Below are positions 34,871 through 43,377 of a DNA stretch of 64,000 nucleotides, in pieces (the stretch's first letter is position 1; every line of letters begins with the position of its first letter). This DNA comes from Actinomadura opuntiae (GTDB lineage: Bacteria > Actinomycetota > Actinomycetes > Streptosporangiales > Streptosporangiaceae). The position numbers and the translations under genes were made by a program. Below the pieces are notes generated by a model, which saw nothing but the letters and a program-made list of their open reading frames with translations, was not told where the DNA came from and searched no databases. The stretch is from positions 248,001 through 312,000 of the forward strand of contig NZ_JASNWF010000008.1 of NCBI RefSeq assembly GCF_030283205.1. The letters are read 5' to 3'.

Positions 34871-35199
34871 GGCACGGGCTCGACGATGCAGTCGAAGCTC
34901 GACGACCCGCTGTCGGGGACGCAGGGCTGGCGCCACACCTCGACCGGGAACGACACCTGGATCATCGAGTACAGCAGGTGCAGGAGGTTCGTCGCGTCGT
35001 CGGGCAGCGCGTCGAACGGAAGCTTCTCGATGTAGGCCATCGCCTCCTCGGCGCGGGGCACGGCGGCGTCGTAGAACTCCTGCATCTCCTCCGTCGTGCT
35101 GGCCAGCCGGGTGCCGTACCGCTCCTGCTCGGTGGCCAGGCACCACTTCTCGGCGAACGGCTCGAGATCGGCGAATTCCTTGGGCAGCAGCGCGCTCAC
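34867..35199 (-). CDS. small conserved protein paired with a Rieske oxygenase, copy 1
   Basis: 110 aa, family not recognised. It has no signal peptide, membrane helix or cysteine cluster. Visible pattern: EFADLEPFAEKWCLATE, a helical middle and the C-terminal SFPVEVWRQP...DSG. It is homologous to 39531-39866 (61 of 106 aligned positions identical by hand). Both copies start inside the stop codon of a Rieske alpha-subunit gene (GTGA here, ATGA there). It is shorter than, and unlike, the NTF2-like beta subunit of ring-hydroxylating dioxygenases. A subunit or chaperone of the Rieske protein is the likely role, by context only. Confidence 0.8.
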   Translation of the reverse strand: MSALLPKEFADLEPFAEKWCLATEQERYGTRLASTTEEMQEFYDAAVPRAEEAMAYIEKLPFDALPDDATNLLHLLYSMIQVSFPVEVWRQPCVPDSGSSSFDCIVEPVP

Positions 35200-36455
35200 T
35201 TGCGGACCCCTTCGTGGTCGTCGACCCAGTCGCCCACGACCTTGTGCAGGTGGCGGCAGAGGATCTCCTGGTCGTTGAGAAGGAAGCGGTCGATGTACCG
35301 GGTTTCGAGCATCATCTGCGTGGCCTCCAGGGTGTTGGAGTCCTGGAGTGCGAACTCCTTGAACGTCACCGCCGCCATTTCCTGGGCGATGCGCTCGCGG
35401 ACGTTCGTCGCCGGCACGAAGTAGACGCTGCCCTCGAAGATGTGCGTGTTGTAGGACGTCGGCCAGTAGTGGTAGGTCAGGTACCAGCCCTGGCTCCAGA
35501 TGAGGATCACGAAGTTCGGGAACAGCTGGAAGGAGTCCAGCCCCCACGGGTCGCATTTGGCCGGGTTGACGCCGGGAGGCATCTCCCCGAGATCGACCTC
35601 GTCCCACGGGCCGAACAGCCCGCTGCGGGTCAGCACCTCCATGGGCTTGACCAGTTCGGAGTCCATTTCCCAGAAGCGGACGCCGGACGTGCTCACCATC
35701 CGGTGCGGGCCGTCGATCTGGTAGTGCGGCGCCTCGAACCCGGCCTGCTGCGCGGCCGTGGAGTACTTCTCCGGCGACTGCTTCGCGTGCAGGACGGGCG
35801 CGTGGTAGAACTCGGCGAAGGCGTCCATGTACAGCTTCCAGTTCGCATGGATCGTGGTGCTGTATCCGAAGCGGGCGGTCTGCTTCTCGAACGGATAGCC
35901 TTCGAGCGCGGTCACCATCGGGCCGAGGAAATCGCGGAGCGACTGCTCGGGTTCCCGGGCGAAATTGACGAAGATGAAGCCGGCCCAGACGTCGCAGTGC
36001 ACCGGCGCGAGACCGTACCGGCTCTTGTCGACGTCGAAGAACTCGCCCTCCTGCTGGATGAAGGTCAGCGCGCCGTCGAGGCCGTACCGCCAGCCGTGGT
36101 ACTTGCAGGTGAACTGGCGGCAGAAGCCCGCGGTGTCCTGCTTCGGGTCGTCGGACCAGACGAGCTTGTTCCCGCGGTGGCGGCAGATGTTGTGGAAGGC
36201 CCGGACCTGCCCTTCCTTGTCGCGCAGGACGATGATCGACGCGTGCGCGGCGTCGACGTCCTTGGTGAAGTAGCTGCCCTTGCGCGGGAGCTGCTCGACC
36301 CGCCCGACGTTCAGCCAGGCCCGCTTGAAGATCGCTCCCTTCTCGCGCTCGTAGAACTCGGGAGTGATCGAGTCCTCGTAGGACACCGGGTCCGTGCCGA
36401 GTTCGGGATAGTGCTCGGTCCAGCTGCCTTCCGGTGGTTTGGGGAAACGCGGCAT
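35196..36455 (-). CDS. Rieske non-heme iron oxygenase, alpha subunit, copy 1
   Basis: 419 aa. Rieske ligands in CRHRGNK (Cys-x-His) and CKYHGW (Cys-x2-His), mononuclear iron site around DAFAEFYHAPVLH. It is a close paralogue of 39863-41152, sharing WLNVGRVEQLPRKGS and long stretches elsewhere. Substrate unknown; electrons must come from a reductase outside this locus. The stop overlaps the start of the 110-aa companion. GGAGG precedes the ATG. Upstream on the same strand are a carboxymuconolactone decarboxylase-like gene and an SDR. Confidence 0.92.
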   Translation of the reverse strand: MPRFPKPPEGSWTEHYPELGTDPVSYEDSITPEFYEREKGAIFKRAWLNVGRVEQLPRKGSYFTKDVDAAHASIIVLRDKEGQVRAFHNICRHRGNKLVWSDDPKQDTAGFCRQFTCKYHGWRYGLDGALTFIQQEGEFFDVDKSRYGLAPVHCDVWAGFIFVNFAREPEQSLRDFLGPMVTALEGYPFEKQTARFGYSTTIHANWKLYMDAFAEFYHAPVLHAKQSPEKYSTAAQQAGFEAPHYQIDGPHRMVSTSGVRFWEMDSELVKPMEVLTRSGLFGPWDEVDLGEMPPGVNPAKCDPWGLDSFQLFPNFVILIWSQGWYLTYHYWPTSYNTHIFEGSVYFVPATNVRERIAQEMAAVTFKEFALQDSNTLEATQMMLETRYIDRFLLNDQEILCRHLHKVVGDWVDDHEGVRK

Positions 36456-36479
36456 GGTCCTCCTCCTTCGGGGGTGCGG

Positions 36480-37115
36480 TTACTGGGCGGACGTGCCGGA
36501 AGGGCCGGTGGCGGGTGCGGGGTCCGGGACGGCGTCCGCGGCGGGGCCGGCCGCGGGCTCCAGCCCGACGCTGTTGAGCACCATGGCCAGGCAGACGTAG
36601 GCGCCCACGACGAAGAGCAGTTCGAGGAGCCGGCGCTCGTCGAAGCGTCCGGCCAGGCGCTCCCAGAGGGCGTCGTCGATGGTGTGCCCGTCGACGAGCT
36701 GGTCGGCGGCGCGCAGGATGTCGCGGTCGCGCTCGGACCAGCTCCCGGCCTCGACGTCCTCGCGGAGGGCGGCGATCTGCCCGGGTTCCAGGCCCGCGGC
36801 GCGCGCCATGCCGACGTGCTGCGCCCACTGGTAGCGGCAGCCCGTCCGGTGCCCGACCCGCAGGATCAGCATTTCGCGGTCGCGCGGATCGAGGGTGCCG
36901 TCGTCGAGCAGCGTGCCGCTGAACGCCAGCCAGGGCGCGCTGAGCCGGGGGTGCCGCGCGAACAGGCCGAGGATCGAGGGCACCGGCGGCGCGTCGGCGG
37001 CGCCGGTCAGGTACCGGTCGGCGCGGGCCATGTTGCCGCGGAGCAGCTCGCGCTCCTCATCGGCCCACTCGGCGATCGGCAGCGGCTCCATCCGGGGCGC
37101 GGCGGCCCGCGTCAC
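36480..37115 (-). CDS. carboxymuconolactone decarboxylase family protein
   Basis: 211 aa. The core matches the CMD domain: LDPRDREMLILRVGHRTGCRYQWAQHVGMARAAGL, and later LLELLFVVGAYVCLAMVLNSVG. Unlike the AhpD-like protein at 32796, it has one cysteine before YQW instead of CxxC, so peroxidase-type redox chemistry is unlikely and a lyase or ligand-binding role is possible. The Pro/Ala-rich C-terminal tail is probably disordered. GTG start overlaps the SDR stop. Confidence 0.85.
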   Translation of the reverse strand: MTRAAAPRMEPLPIAEWADEERELLRGNMARADRYLTGAADAPPVPSILGLFARHPRLSAPWLAFSGTLLDDGTLDPRDREMLILRVGHRTGCRYQWAQHVGMARAAGLEPGQIAALREDVEAGSWSERDRDILRAADQLVDGHTIDDALWERLAGRFDERRLLELLFVVGAYVCLAMVLNSVGLEPAAGPAADAVPDPAPATGPSGTSAQ

Positions 37116-37876
37116 AGGACCGACCCGCCGTTGACGCCGAGGACCTGCCCGGTGATGAAGCCGGCCTCCTCGGAGGCGAGGAAGGCCGCCGCCGCGGCGA
37201 TGTCGTCCGGGGTGCCGAGGTGGCCGAGCGGGATGGCCGCGGCCATGGTCTCGTTCGGCGGCAGGTTCCCCTCAGCCTGGGACCGGTGCTGCATCGGCGT
37301 CTCGATCCCCGACGGCGGGATGCTGTTGGCCGTGATGCCGTGCGGGGCGTAGGCGCGGGCCAGGGACTTGGTCAGCACGATCACCCCGCCCTTGGCCGCG
37401 GCGTAGTGCGCCATCTCGGGCGAGCCCCGCTGGGCGCTGGACGAGGAGATGGTGACGATGCGGCCCCAGCGGGCCGCGACCATGTCGGGCAGGGCGAGCT
37501 GGCAGCAGGTGAAGGTGCCGGTGAGGTTCACGTCGATGAGGCGGTTCCACCGCTCGGGAGTGATCCGGTCGAAGCGGTCGAACGCGACGAGGCCCGCGCT
37601 GGTCACCAGGATCTCCGTCGGGCCGAGCGCCGAGCGGACCTCGGCGAACGCGGCGCCGAGGGCGGGCCGGTCGGTGACGTCGGCGGCCAGCCCGAGCGCC
37701 TCGGCGCCGCCCGCCCGCAGCTCCTTGGCGACCCGGTCCGCGCCGTCGCCGTCGAGGTCGAGCACGGCGACGCGGCGCCCCCGCCCGGCCAGGCGGCGGC
37801 AGACGGCCTCGCCGATGCCGGACGCTCCGCCCGTGACGACGGCCACCCGGGGCCGGTGTCCCTCCGTATGCGGCAT
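37112..37876 (-). CDS. SDR family oxidoreductase
   Basis: 254 aa FabG-like short-chain dehydrogenase: TGGASGIGEAVCRRL, VTSAG, catalytic Ser in TISSSSAQRG, YAAAKGG, and FITGQVLGVNGG at the end. It leads the minus-strand operon SDR, CMD-like, Rieske, small protein, amidohydrolase, with a promoter region shared with the divergent TetR gene. Expected to oxidise an alcohol or reduce a ketone made by the Rieske enzyme. Confidence 0.9.
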   Translation of the reverse strand: MPHTEGHRPRVAVVTGGASGIGEAVCRRLAGRGRRVAVLDLDGDGADRVAKELRAGGAEALGLAADVTDRPALGAAFAEVRSALGPTEILVTSAGLVAFDRFDRITPERWNRLIDVNLTGTFTCCQLALPDMVAARWGRIVTISSSSAQRGSPEMAHYAAAKGGVIVLTKSLARAYAPHGITANSIPPSGIETPMQHRSQAEGNLPPNETMAAAIPLGHLGTPDDIAAAAAFLASEEAGFITGQVLGVNGGSVL

Positions 37877-37918
37877 CGCTCCGTCCTTCCGCTCGCGCCC
37901 CGGCTCGCGGCGCGGCGC

Positions 37919-37959
37919 TAGTCAACCGACTAACATCCTTTGGTCACATGGCTAACACG
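37919..37959. promoter_or_regulatory. candidate TetR operator region between SDR and TetR genes
   Basis: TAGTC (37919-37923) and GACTA (37928-37932) form an inverted repeat around AACC. The overlapping GACTAACAT (37928-37936) and the later TAACACG (37953-37959) both recur upstream of the second Rieske operon at 41212-41235. This points to a common regulator, most simply the adjacent TetR protein. Confidence 0.5.
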
Positions 37960-38043
37960 TGCGGCCTGCCCAGGGCAAGCCCCCGGCCGCGGCGGACTGA
38001 GGCCATACTGGGAGGGCACCCGCAGCCGAGAGGGAGGACGCGC

Positions 38044-38664
38044 ATGCCGGCACGGCGGAGCCCCGTCGACGACTCGGCCAGCCGCACCGCGCTGCTCGAC
38101 GCCACCCAGCAGCTCATGCTCGAGGAGGGCTACGCGGCCGTCACCACCCGCCGCCTCGGCGCGAAGGCCGGGCTGAACAACGCGCTCGTCTTCTACTACT
38201 TCGGGACGATGGACAACCTGTTCGTCGAGCTCTTCCGGCGGGGCGCCGAGCGCAGCCTGGAGCGGCTCAAGCGGGCGCTGCGCTCGCCCCAGCCGCTGTG
38301 GGCCCTGTGGGACCTGACCCACGACTACTCGAGCAACGCGCTGACCATGGAGTTCATCGCGCTGGCCAACCACCGCAAGGCCATCCGCTCCGAGATCGCC
38401 GCGTACTCGCGCAGGTTCCGGGCGGTCCAGCTCGAGATGCTGTCGGACGTGCTGGAGGGCTACGGCGTCGACCCCGAGCGCTGGCCGCCCGTGACGCTGA
38501 TCCTCTTCATGACCGGCATCTCCCGCTTCCTGCACATCGAAGAGGGGTTCGACCTCGACGTCGGTCACGCCGAGACGGTCGCGGTCATCGAGCGCGAGAT
38601 CCGCGCCCTGGAGGGCGACCGGCTGCCGGCCGACGCCGGGGCCGTCACCGGCGGCACCGACTGA
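38044..38664 (+). CDS. TetR family transcriptional regulator
   Basis: 206 aa. The N-terminal HTH runs from about residue 10 to 60 (RTALLDATQQLMLEEGYAAVTTRRLGAKAGLNNALVFYYFGTMDNLF), followed by the ligand-binding region. ATG 38044 is chosen because GGAGG lies 6 bases upstream and the HTH starts at the usual distance; an upstream ATG at 37948 would add 32 low-complexity residues. It stands between the two Rieske modules, divergent from the first, and is paralogous to the partial TetR at the left edge. It probably represses one or both Rieske operons. Confidence 0.9.
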   Translation: MPARRSPVDDSASRTALLDATQQLMLEEGYAAVTTRRLGAKAGLNNALVFYYFGTMDNLFVELFRRGAERSLERLKRALRSPQPLWALWDLTHDYSSNALTMEFIALANHRKAIRSEIAAYSRRFRAVQLEMLSDVLEGYGVDPERWPPVTLILFMTGISRFLHIEEGFDLDVGHAETVAVIEREIRALEGDRLPADAGAVTGGTD

Positions 38665-38688
38665 GCCCGGCGCGCGGCCCCGCGACGC

Positions 38689-39534
38689 TCACCGGATCGG
38701 CTCGTCCCCGAAGACCGTCGTGCGGAGCAGTTCGCGGGGCGAGTCCGGCGGATAGGGCGCGGCGCGGTGCACCACGCCGGTGTTGTCCCAGATGACGGTG
38801 TCCCCCACCGACCACGCGTGGCGGTAGACCCGATCGGGCGCCGTCGTCCGGTCGAGCAGGTCTTGCAGCAGCGCCCGGCCCTCGCCGGCGTCCATCCCGA
38901 CGACGTGATCGGCATGGACGCCGACGACCAGCGACCTGCGGCCGGTGCGGCGCGTCCACACCAGCGGGTGGGTGGACGCCGGCCGCCTCCGCCACCGTTC
39001 GAGCTGCTCGGGCGTCGGATCGGGGTGGACGCGGCGCTGCGACGCCTCTAGCGTGTGCACGACGCGCAGTGAGCCGAACCGCTCCCGTTCTTCGTCGGTG
39101 AGCGCCTCGTAGGCGGCGTAGGTGCTGGCGAACTCCGTCTCCCCGCCGTCCTCGGCCACCTGCTTGGCGCTGAGGACCGTGGCCTTCTGCGGCGGCTCGC
39201 CGTGCAGCGGCGTGCAGCCGTCCATGTGCCACTCGAACGTGCCCTTCAGGTAGTCGGCCGAGGCGTTCTTCGACCTGTCGAGGGTCACCCGGTAGATCCC
39301 GCGGACGGGGTGATGCCCGGGCTCGTAGTCGATCTCGCCGAGCCGCCGCGCGAAGGCGACCTGGTCCTCCGGGCCGAGGTGCAGACCGCGGAAGACCAGG
39401 ACGCCGTACCGCTCCAGCGCCGCCATGAGCGCTCCGGCCACGCCGTCGTCGCGGGCCAGCCGCTCGGCGTCGACGCCGCCGACCTCGGCGCCGACGGTCG
39501 CGGCGAGGGGAACGCAGCAGATCGTCGTCGTCAC
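38689..39534 (-). CDS. TauD/TfdA family Fe(II)/2-oxoglutarate dioxygenase
   Basis: 281 aa. The iron facial triad is visible as His-x-Asp in EWHMDGCTP and the distal His in GVVHRAAPYPPDSPR, with the 2-oxoglutarate-binding Arg expected in that last segment (PRELLRT). It hydroxylates or cleaves its substrate with O2, giving succinate and CO2. The GTG overlaps the stop of the small Rieske companion copy 2. In the other module this position is taken by the amidohydrolase, so the two modules have different downstream partners. Confidence 0.9.
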   Translation of the reverse strand: MTTTICCVPLAATVGAEVGGVDAERLARDDGVAGALMAALERYGVLVFRGLHLGPEDQVAFARRLGEIDYEPGHHPVRGIYRVTLDRSKNASADYLKGTFEWHMDGCTPLHGEPPQKATVLSAKQVAEDGGETEFASTYAAYEALTDEERERFGSLRVVHTLEASQRRVHPDPTPEQLERWRRRPASTHPLVWTRRTGRRSLVVGVHADHVVGMDAGEGRALLQDLLDRTTAPDRVYRHAWSVGDTVIWDNTGVVHRAAPYPPDSPRELLRTTVFGDEPIR

Positions 39535-39866
39535 GGCGTGGGCTCCAGGTGGCGGTCGAAGTACGCCGTGCCGGAGTCGATGACCTTGGGCTGCTGCCAG
39601 ACCTCGACGGGCAGCGAGATCATGATCAGCGAGTAGACGAGGCGGAGCAGGTTCAGCTCCGGCTCGGGCAGCTCGTGCAGCGAGAACTTGTCCAGGTGCG
39701 CCATGGCGTCGCGCACGCGGGGGTACATCGCGTCGTAGAACGCCTGCATCTCGACCATCGTGCTGTCCAGCCGCTCGGCGTACCGGGCCGCCTCGGTCGC
39801 GATGCACCACTTGGCGGCGAAGGGCTCGCAGTCGGCGAACTCTTCCGGGAGCATCCTGTCGCTCAT
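39531..39866 (-). CDS. small conserved protein paired with a Rieske oxygenase, copy 2
   Basis: 111 aa homologue of 34867-35199; shared segments include EFAD.EPFA.KWC.ATE, EMQ.FYDA, NLL and PVEVW.QP. The ATG overlaps the stop of the Rieske gene and its own stop overlaps the TauD-type GTG, so the three are translated as a unit. Predicted soluble and mostly helical. No known domain recognised; conservation of W and C in KWC and of the aromatic tail may mark an interface. Role as accessory subunit of the Rieske oxygenase is inferred from the duplicated gene order. Confidence 0.8.
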   Translation of the reverse strand: MSDRMLPEEFADCEPFAAKWCIATEAARYAERLDSTMVEMQAFYDAMYPRVRDAMAHLDKFSLHELPEPELNLLRLVYSLIMISLPVEVWQQPKVIDSGTAYFDRHLEPTP

Positions 39867-41152
39867 GCCGGCACCCGCTTCCCGTCCCGCAGGTACGACT
39901 GCACCCAGTCATCGACGATCTTGTGCAGGTGCCGGACCGTCACCTCCTGGTCGCACAGGGGGTAGGCGTCGATGACCCGCGACTCCAGGCCCATCTGGGT
40001 GCCGTCGAGGGTGCCCGCGTCCTGGAGGCCGGCCTCCTTGGACACGACCGCCGTCACCTCGTGGCGGATCCGCTCGCTCGCGTTCCGGGACGGCGGGAAG
40101 TAGTACGACATCTCCCACATGTGCGTGTTGTGGGACGTCGGCCAGTACTGGTACGTGAGGTACCAGCCCCGCTCGTAGACCAGGATCACGAAGTTGGGGA
40201 AGATCTGGAAGTTCGAGATCGACCAGGGGTCGAGCCCGCCCGGATTGAGCCCGGCCGGCAGGTTGGCGGGGTCGAGCTCGGGGATGTCAGGGCGCTCCCA
40301 CGGGCCCATGAGGCCGGACTCGGTGACGTGCTCGATCGGGTACATCTGGTCCGGCGGCGTCATGTGCCGGGGCACGCCCTTCCAGCCGCCGGTGCTGATC
40401 AGCCGGTGCGGCCCGTCCATCTGGAAGTGCGGGACCTTGAAGCCGTTCTGGAAGCTGCGCAGGGCCGGGACCTGCTGCTGCGAGTGCAGGATCGGCGCGT
40501 GGTAGTACTCCTGGAACGCGTCGAGGAAGATCTTCCAGTTGCTCAGCAGGTTCGCCTTGAACGCATAGCGCTCGGTGAGCAGGTGGAACGGATACCCCTC
40601 GAGACCCCGCACCATCGGCCCGAGGAATTCGAGCAATGACTGGCTCGGCTCCTCGGCGAGGTTGACGAAGACGAACCCTTCCCAGACCTCGCAGTGCACC
40701 GCGGCGAGCGGGAACTCGGCCTTGTCGAAGTCGAAGTACTCCTCCTCCTGGAGGACGAACTTCAGCGCGCCGTCCAGGCCGTACCGCCAGCCGTGGTACT
40801 TGCACATGAACTCGCGGCAGACGCCCTTGGTCTCGTCGCGCGGCGTCTCGCCCCACAGCAGCTTGTTGCCGCGGTGGCGGCACACGTTGTGGAAGGCGCG
40901 GACCCGGTCGTCGAGGCCGCGCGTGATGATCAGCGACGTCCTGGCGACGTCGAGGTCCTTGGTGAAGAAGCTCCCCTTGCGGGGCAGTTGCTCGACCCGG
41001 CCGACGTTGAGCCACGCCCGCCGGAAGATCGCCTCGCGTTCCAGCTCGTAGAACTCCGGCGATATCGAGTCCTCGTACGACACGAGGCGGGTGCCCATCT
41101 CCGGAACCCGTCCGGTCCAGCTGGCCTCCGCCGGTTTCCCGGAGCGCGCCAT
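39863..41152 (-). CDS. Rieske non-heme iron oxygenase, alpha subunit, copy 2
   Basis: 429 aa, paralogous over its full length to the Rieske protein at 35196. Ligands: CRHRGNK and CKYHGW for the cluster, DAFQEYYHAPILH for the mononuclear iron. ATG 41152 has GGAGG 8 bases upstream; it is followed by the small companion and the TauD-like gene. No ferredoxin or reductase lies nearby. Divergent from an aldehyde dehydrogenase gene across a short promoter region with motifs shared with the first module. Confidence 0.92.
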   Translation of the reverse strand: MARSGKPAEASWTGRVPEMGTRLVSYEDSISPEFYELEREAIFRRAWLNVGRVEQLPRKGSFFTKDLDVARTSLIITRGLDDRVRAFHNVCRHRGNKLLWGETPRDETKGVCREFMCKYHGWRYGLDGALKFVLQEEEYFDFDKAEFPLAAVHCEVWEGFVFVNLAEEPSQSLLEFLGPMVRGLEGYPFHLLTERYAFKANLLSNWKIFLDAFQEYYHAPILHSQQQVPALRSFQNGFKVPHFQMDGPHRLISTGGWKGVPRHMTPPDQMYPIEHVTESGLMGPWERPDIPELDPANLPAGLNPGGLDPWSISNFQIFPNFVILVYERGWYLTYQYWPTSHNTHMWEMSYYFPPSRNASERIRHEVTAVVSKEAGLQDAGTLDGTQMGLESRVIDAYPLCDQEVTVRHLHKIVDDWVQSYLRDGKRVPA

Positions 41153-41198
41153 GGCCGATCCTCCGTTCTGAGTCCGTGCCCGATGACCTCTGGCCACG

Positions 41199-41235
41199 AT
41201 GTTCATCGACTGACTAACATGACCTGGATAACACG
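41199..41235. promoter_or_regulatory. candidate TetR operator region upstream of Rieske copy 2
   Basis: ATGTT (41199-41203) and AACAT (41216-41220) are inverted arms. Within the region GACTAACAT (41212-41220) and TAACACG (41229-41235) repeat words found at 37928 and 37953 in the other Rieske promoter. It separates the Rieske gene (41152) from the divergent aldehyde dehydrogenase (41281). Confidence 0.5.
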
Positions 41236-41280
41236 ACACGGACCGGGGCCGCAAGGGCGCGTTTCCGGAGAGGAGCGTCC

Positions 41281-42729
41281 ATGGACGAGCGGAAGGGCCT
41301 GTTCATCGGGGGCGAATGGACCGCCCCGAGCACCGGCCGGACGATCGAGGTGATCTCGCCCCACACCGAGCGCCCGCTGGCCCGCGTGGCCGCGGCGGGC
41401 GTCGCCGACGTCGACCGCGCGGTCGCGGCGGCGCGGCGGGCGTTCGACGAGGGGCCGTGGCCGCGCACCGACCCCGCCGAGCGGGTCGGGACCGTCCGCC
41501 GGCTGGCCGGGCTCTACGGCGAACGCCGCGACGAGCTGGCCGAGCTCATCACCGCCGAACTGGGCGCCCCGATCTCCTTCGCGAGACGCGCGCAGGTCGC
41601 GCTGCCCTGGTCGATGATGGGCGCGCTCGCCGACATCGCCGAGAAGCATCCGTGGCAGGAGAACCGGCCCGGCGTCTACGGATCGGACGTCGTCCTGCGC
41701 CGGGAACCCGTCGGCGTCGTCGCCGCGGTGGTCCCGTGGAACATGCCGCAGTTCCTGACGGTCGCCAAGCTCGTCCCGGCGCTGCTCGCGGGCTGCACCG
41801 CCGTCCTCAAGCCGGCGCCGGAGTCACCGCTCGACGCGCTCTTCCTGGCCGAGCTGTTCGAGCAGGCCGGCGTCCCGCCGGGCGTGGTGAGCGTCCTGCC
41901 CGCCGATCGCGACACGAGCGCGTACCTGGTCGCCCACCCCGGCGTCGACAAGGTGTCCTTCACCGGGTCGACCGCGGCGGGGCGGCAGGTGGCGGCGGCG
42001 TGCGCGGCCAACCTCACCCGGGTCGGGCTCGAACTCGGCGGGAAGTCGGCTGCCATCGCCCTGGCGGACGCCGACCCGGCGGCGGTCGCCACCGCCGTCC
42101 GCTTCTCGGGCATGGGCATGGCCGGCCAGATCTGCAACGCCCTCACCCGCGTCCTCGTGCCCGCGAACCGCGCCGCCGAGCACGCCGAGGCGCTCGCGTC
42201 GACGCTGTCGGCCATCAGGATCGGCGATCCGGCCGATCCCGAGACCGAGATGGGGCCGCTCGTCTCCGCGTGGCAGCGGCAGCGCGTGCGGCACTACATC
42301 GACACCGGCGTCCGGGAAGGCGCCCGTCTCGTCACCGGCGGCACCGGCATGCCCGAGGGCGTCCGGCACGGGTGGTACGTCCGGCCCACCGTGTTCGACG
42401 GCGTCGACCCGTCGATGACGATCGCCCGCGAGGAGATCTTCGGCCCGGTGATCGCCGTCATCCCCTACCGGGACGAGGACGAGGCCGTCCGCATCGCCAA
42501 CGACTCGGAGTACGGCCTGGCCGGCTCGGTGTTCACGGCCGACGTCAAGCGGGGGCTCGACGTGGCCGCCCGGGTGCGCACCGGCACCTTCGGCGTGAAC
42601 CAGGGGTACTCGATGGACCCGGCGGCGCCCTTCGGCGGCGTCAAGGCCAGCGGCTACGGCCGCGAACTCGGCCGCGAGGGCCTCGACGGCTACCTCGACA
42701 TCAAGTCGATCTCGATCGCGTCGCCGTGA
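41281..42729 (+). CDS. aldehyde dehydrogenase
   Basis: 482 aa. VVPWNMPQFLTVAKLVPAL, the catalytic Glu in LELGGKSAAIAL, the catalytic Cys in GMAGQICNALTRV and AREEIFGPVIAVIPY identify an NAD(P)-dependent aldehyde dehydrogenase. GGAG precedes the ATG. It is monocistronic on the plus strand and shares its promoter region with Rieske copy 2, so it may oxidise an aldehyde formed in that branch. Distinct from the enzyme at 18622-20076. Confidence 0.92.
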   Translation: MDERKGLFIGGEWTAPSTGRTIEVISPHTERPLARVAAAGVADVDRAVAAARRAFDEGPWPRTDPAERVGTVRRLAGLYGERRDELAELITAELGAPISFARRAQVALPWSMMGALADIAEKHPWQENRPGVYGSDVVLRREPVGVVAAVVPWNMPQFLTVAKLVPALLAGCTAVLKPAPESPLDALFLAELFEQAGVPPGVVSVLPADRDTSAYLVAHPGVDKVSFTGSTAAGRQVAAACAANLTRVGLELGGKSAAIALADADPAAVATAVRFSGMGMAGQICNALTRVLVPANRAAEHAEALASTLSAIRIGDPADPETEMGPLVSAWQRQRVRHYIDTGVREGARLVTGGTGMPEGVRHGWYVRPTVFDGVDPSMTIAREEIFGPVIAVIPYRDEDEAVRIANDSEYGLAGSVFTADVKRGLDVAARVRTGTFGVNQGYSMDPAAPFGGVKASGYGRELGREGLDGYLDIKSISIASP

Positions 42730-42757
42730 ACGGCGCTCCAATATCTCCGGGCGGGAG

Positions 42758-43360
42758 TCAGGGCAGTTTGATGACCGACATGTACATCTCGAGGATCGGC
42801 CGGTAGAGGTCGACGTCGTCGAGCTGGCTTCCCAGCACGACCGAGTCGCTGGTGGCGATGAGCACCTGCGCGAACGTCAACGCCGGGATCAGCAGCGTCC
42901 CGCCGATGTGGTCAATCCCCTCCATGATGAACTCCGCCAGCGCCTCCGCGGCCTCCAGCCTCTTGGCCTCCACCCGCTGCTTGGCCTCGGGGTTGCGGAG
43001 CAGGTACAGGGTGAACTCGTAGCCCAGCGCGGCGTGCTCGGCACCGCGTTCCTCGCTGAGCCGGCGCCACCGCCGCGCGACCTCGTCGAGCTCGCGCGCC
43101 CCGACCTCCGTCACCGCCGACACCACTTCGGCGAAATTGTCGAAGTAGCGGCGCCAGTGCCGGTCGCTGACCGCCAGGAAAAGGTCTTCCTTCGTGCCGA
43201 AGTGCTTGTAAATGGCGCCTTTCGTAAAGCCGGCGGCATAAGCGATGTCGTCGAGCGTCGCCTGCGTGAAGCCCTTTTCGGCGAACACCTCCTCCGCCGC
43301 GTCCACGAGCAGGGAACGGGTGTGGTCGCGGCGGCGCTCCCTCGTCCAACGCTCAACCAT
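42758..43360 (-). CDS. TetR family transcriptional regulator
   Basis: 200 aa. HTH in residues about 12-58 (TRSLLVDAAEEVFAEKGFTQATLDDIAYAAGFTKGAIYKHFGTKEDLF) and a TetR C-terminal domain. No ribosome site precedes the ATG. CATAAT lies on the minus strand with 7 bases between it and the ATG (43368-43373), so the message is probably leaderless. It is downstream of, and in the same orientation as, the AveC-NorQ-NorD operon, separated by a long hairpin. Confidence 0.9.
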   Translation of the reverse strand: MVERWTRERRRDHTRSLLVDAAEEVFAEKGFTQATLDDIAYAAGFTKGAIYKHFGTKEDLFLAVSDRHWRRYFDNFAEVVSAVTEVGARELDEVARRWRRLSEERGAEHAALGYEFTLYLLRNPEAKQRVEAKRLEAAEALAEFIMEGIDHIGGTLLIPALTFAQVLIATSDSVVLGSQLDDVDLYRPILEMYMSVIKLP

Positions 43361-43367
43361 GTCGGCA

Positions 43368-43373
43368 ATTATG
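43368..43373 (-). promoter_or_regulatory. -10-like hexamer for leaderless tetR mRNA
   Basis: CATAAT on the minus strand, ending 7 bases before the ATG. With no ribosome site, transcription starting at or near the ATG is likely. No convincing -35 is seen. Confidence 0.4.
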
Positions 43374-43377
43374 CCAG

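Noticed and set aside
37948..38043. Upstream start extending the TetR gene by 32 codons
   Set aside because: The extension is low-complexity, covers the operator-like region, and the ATG at 38044 has a good GGAGG.
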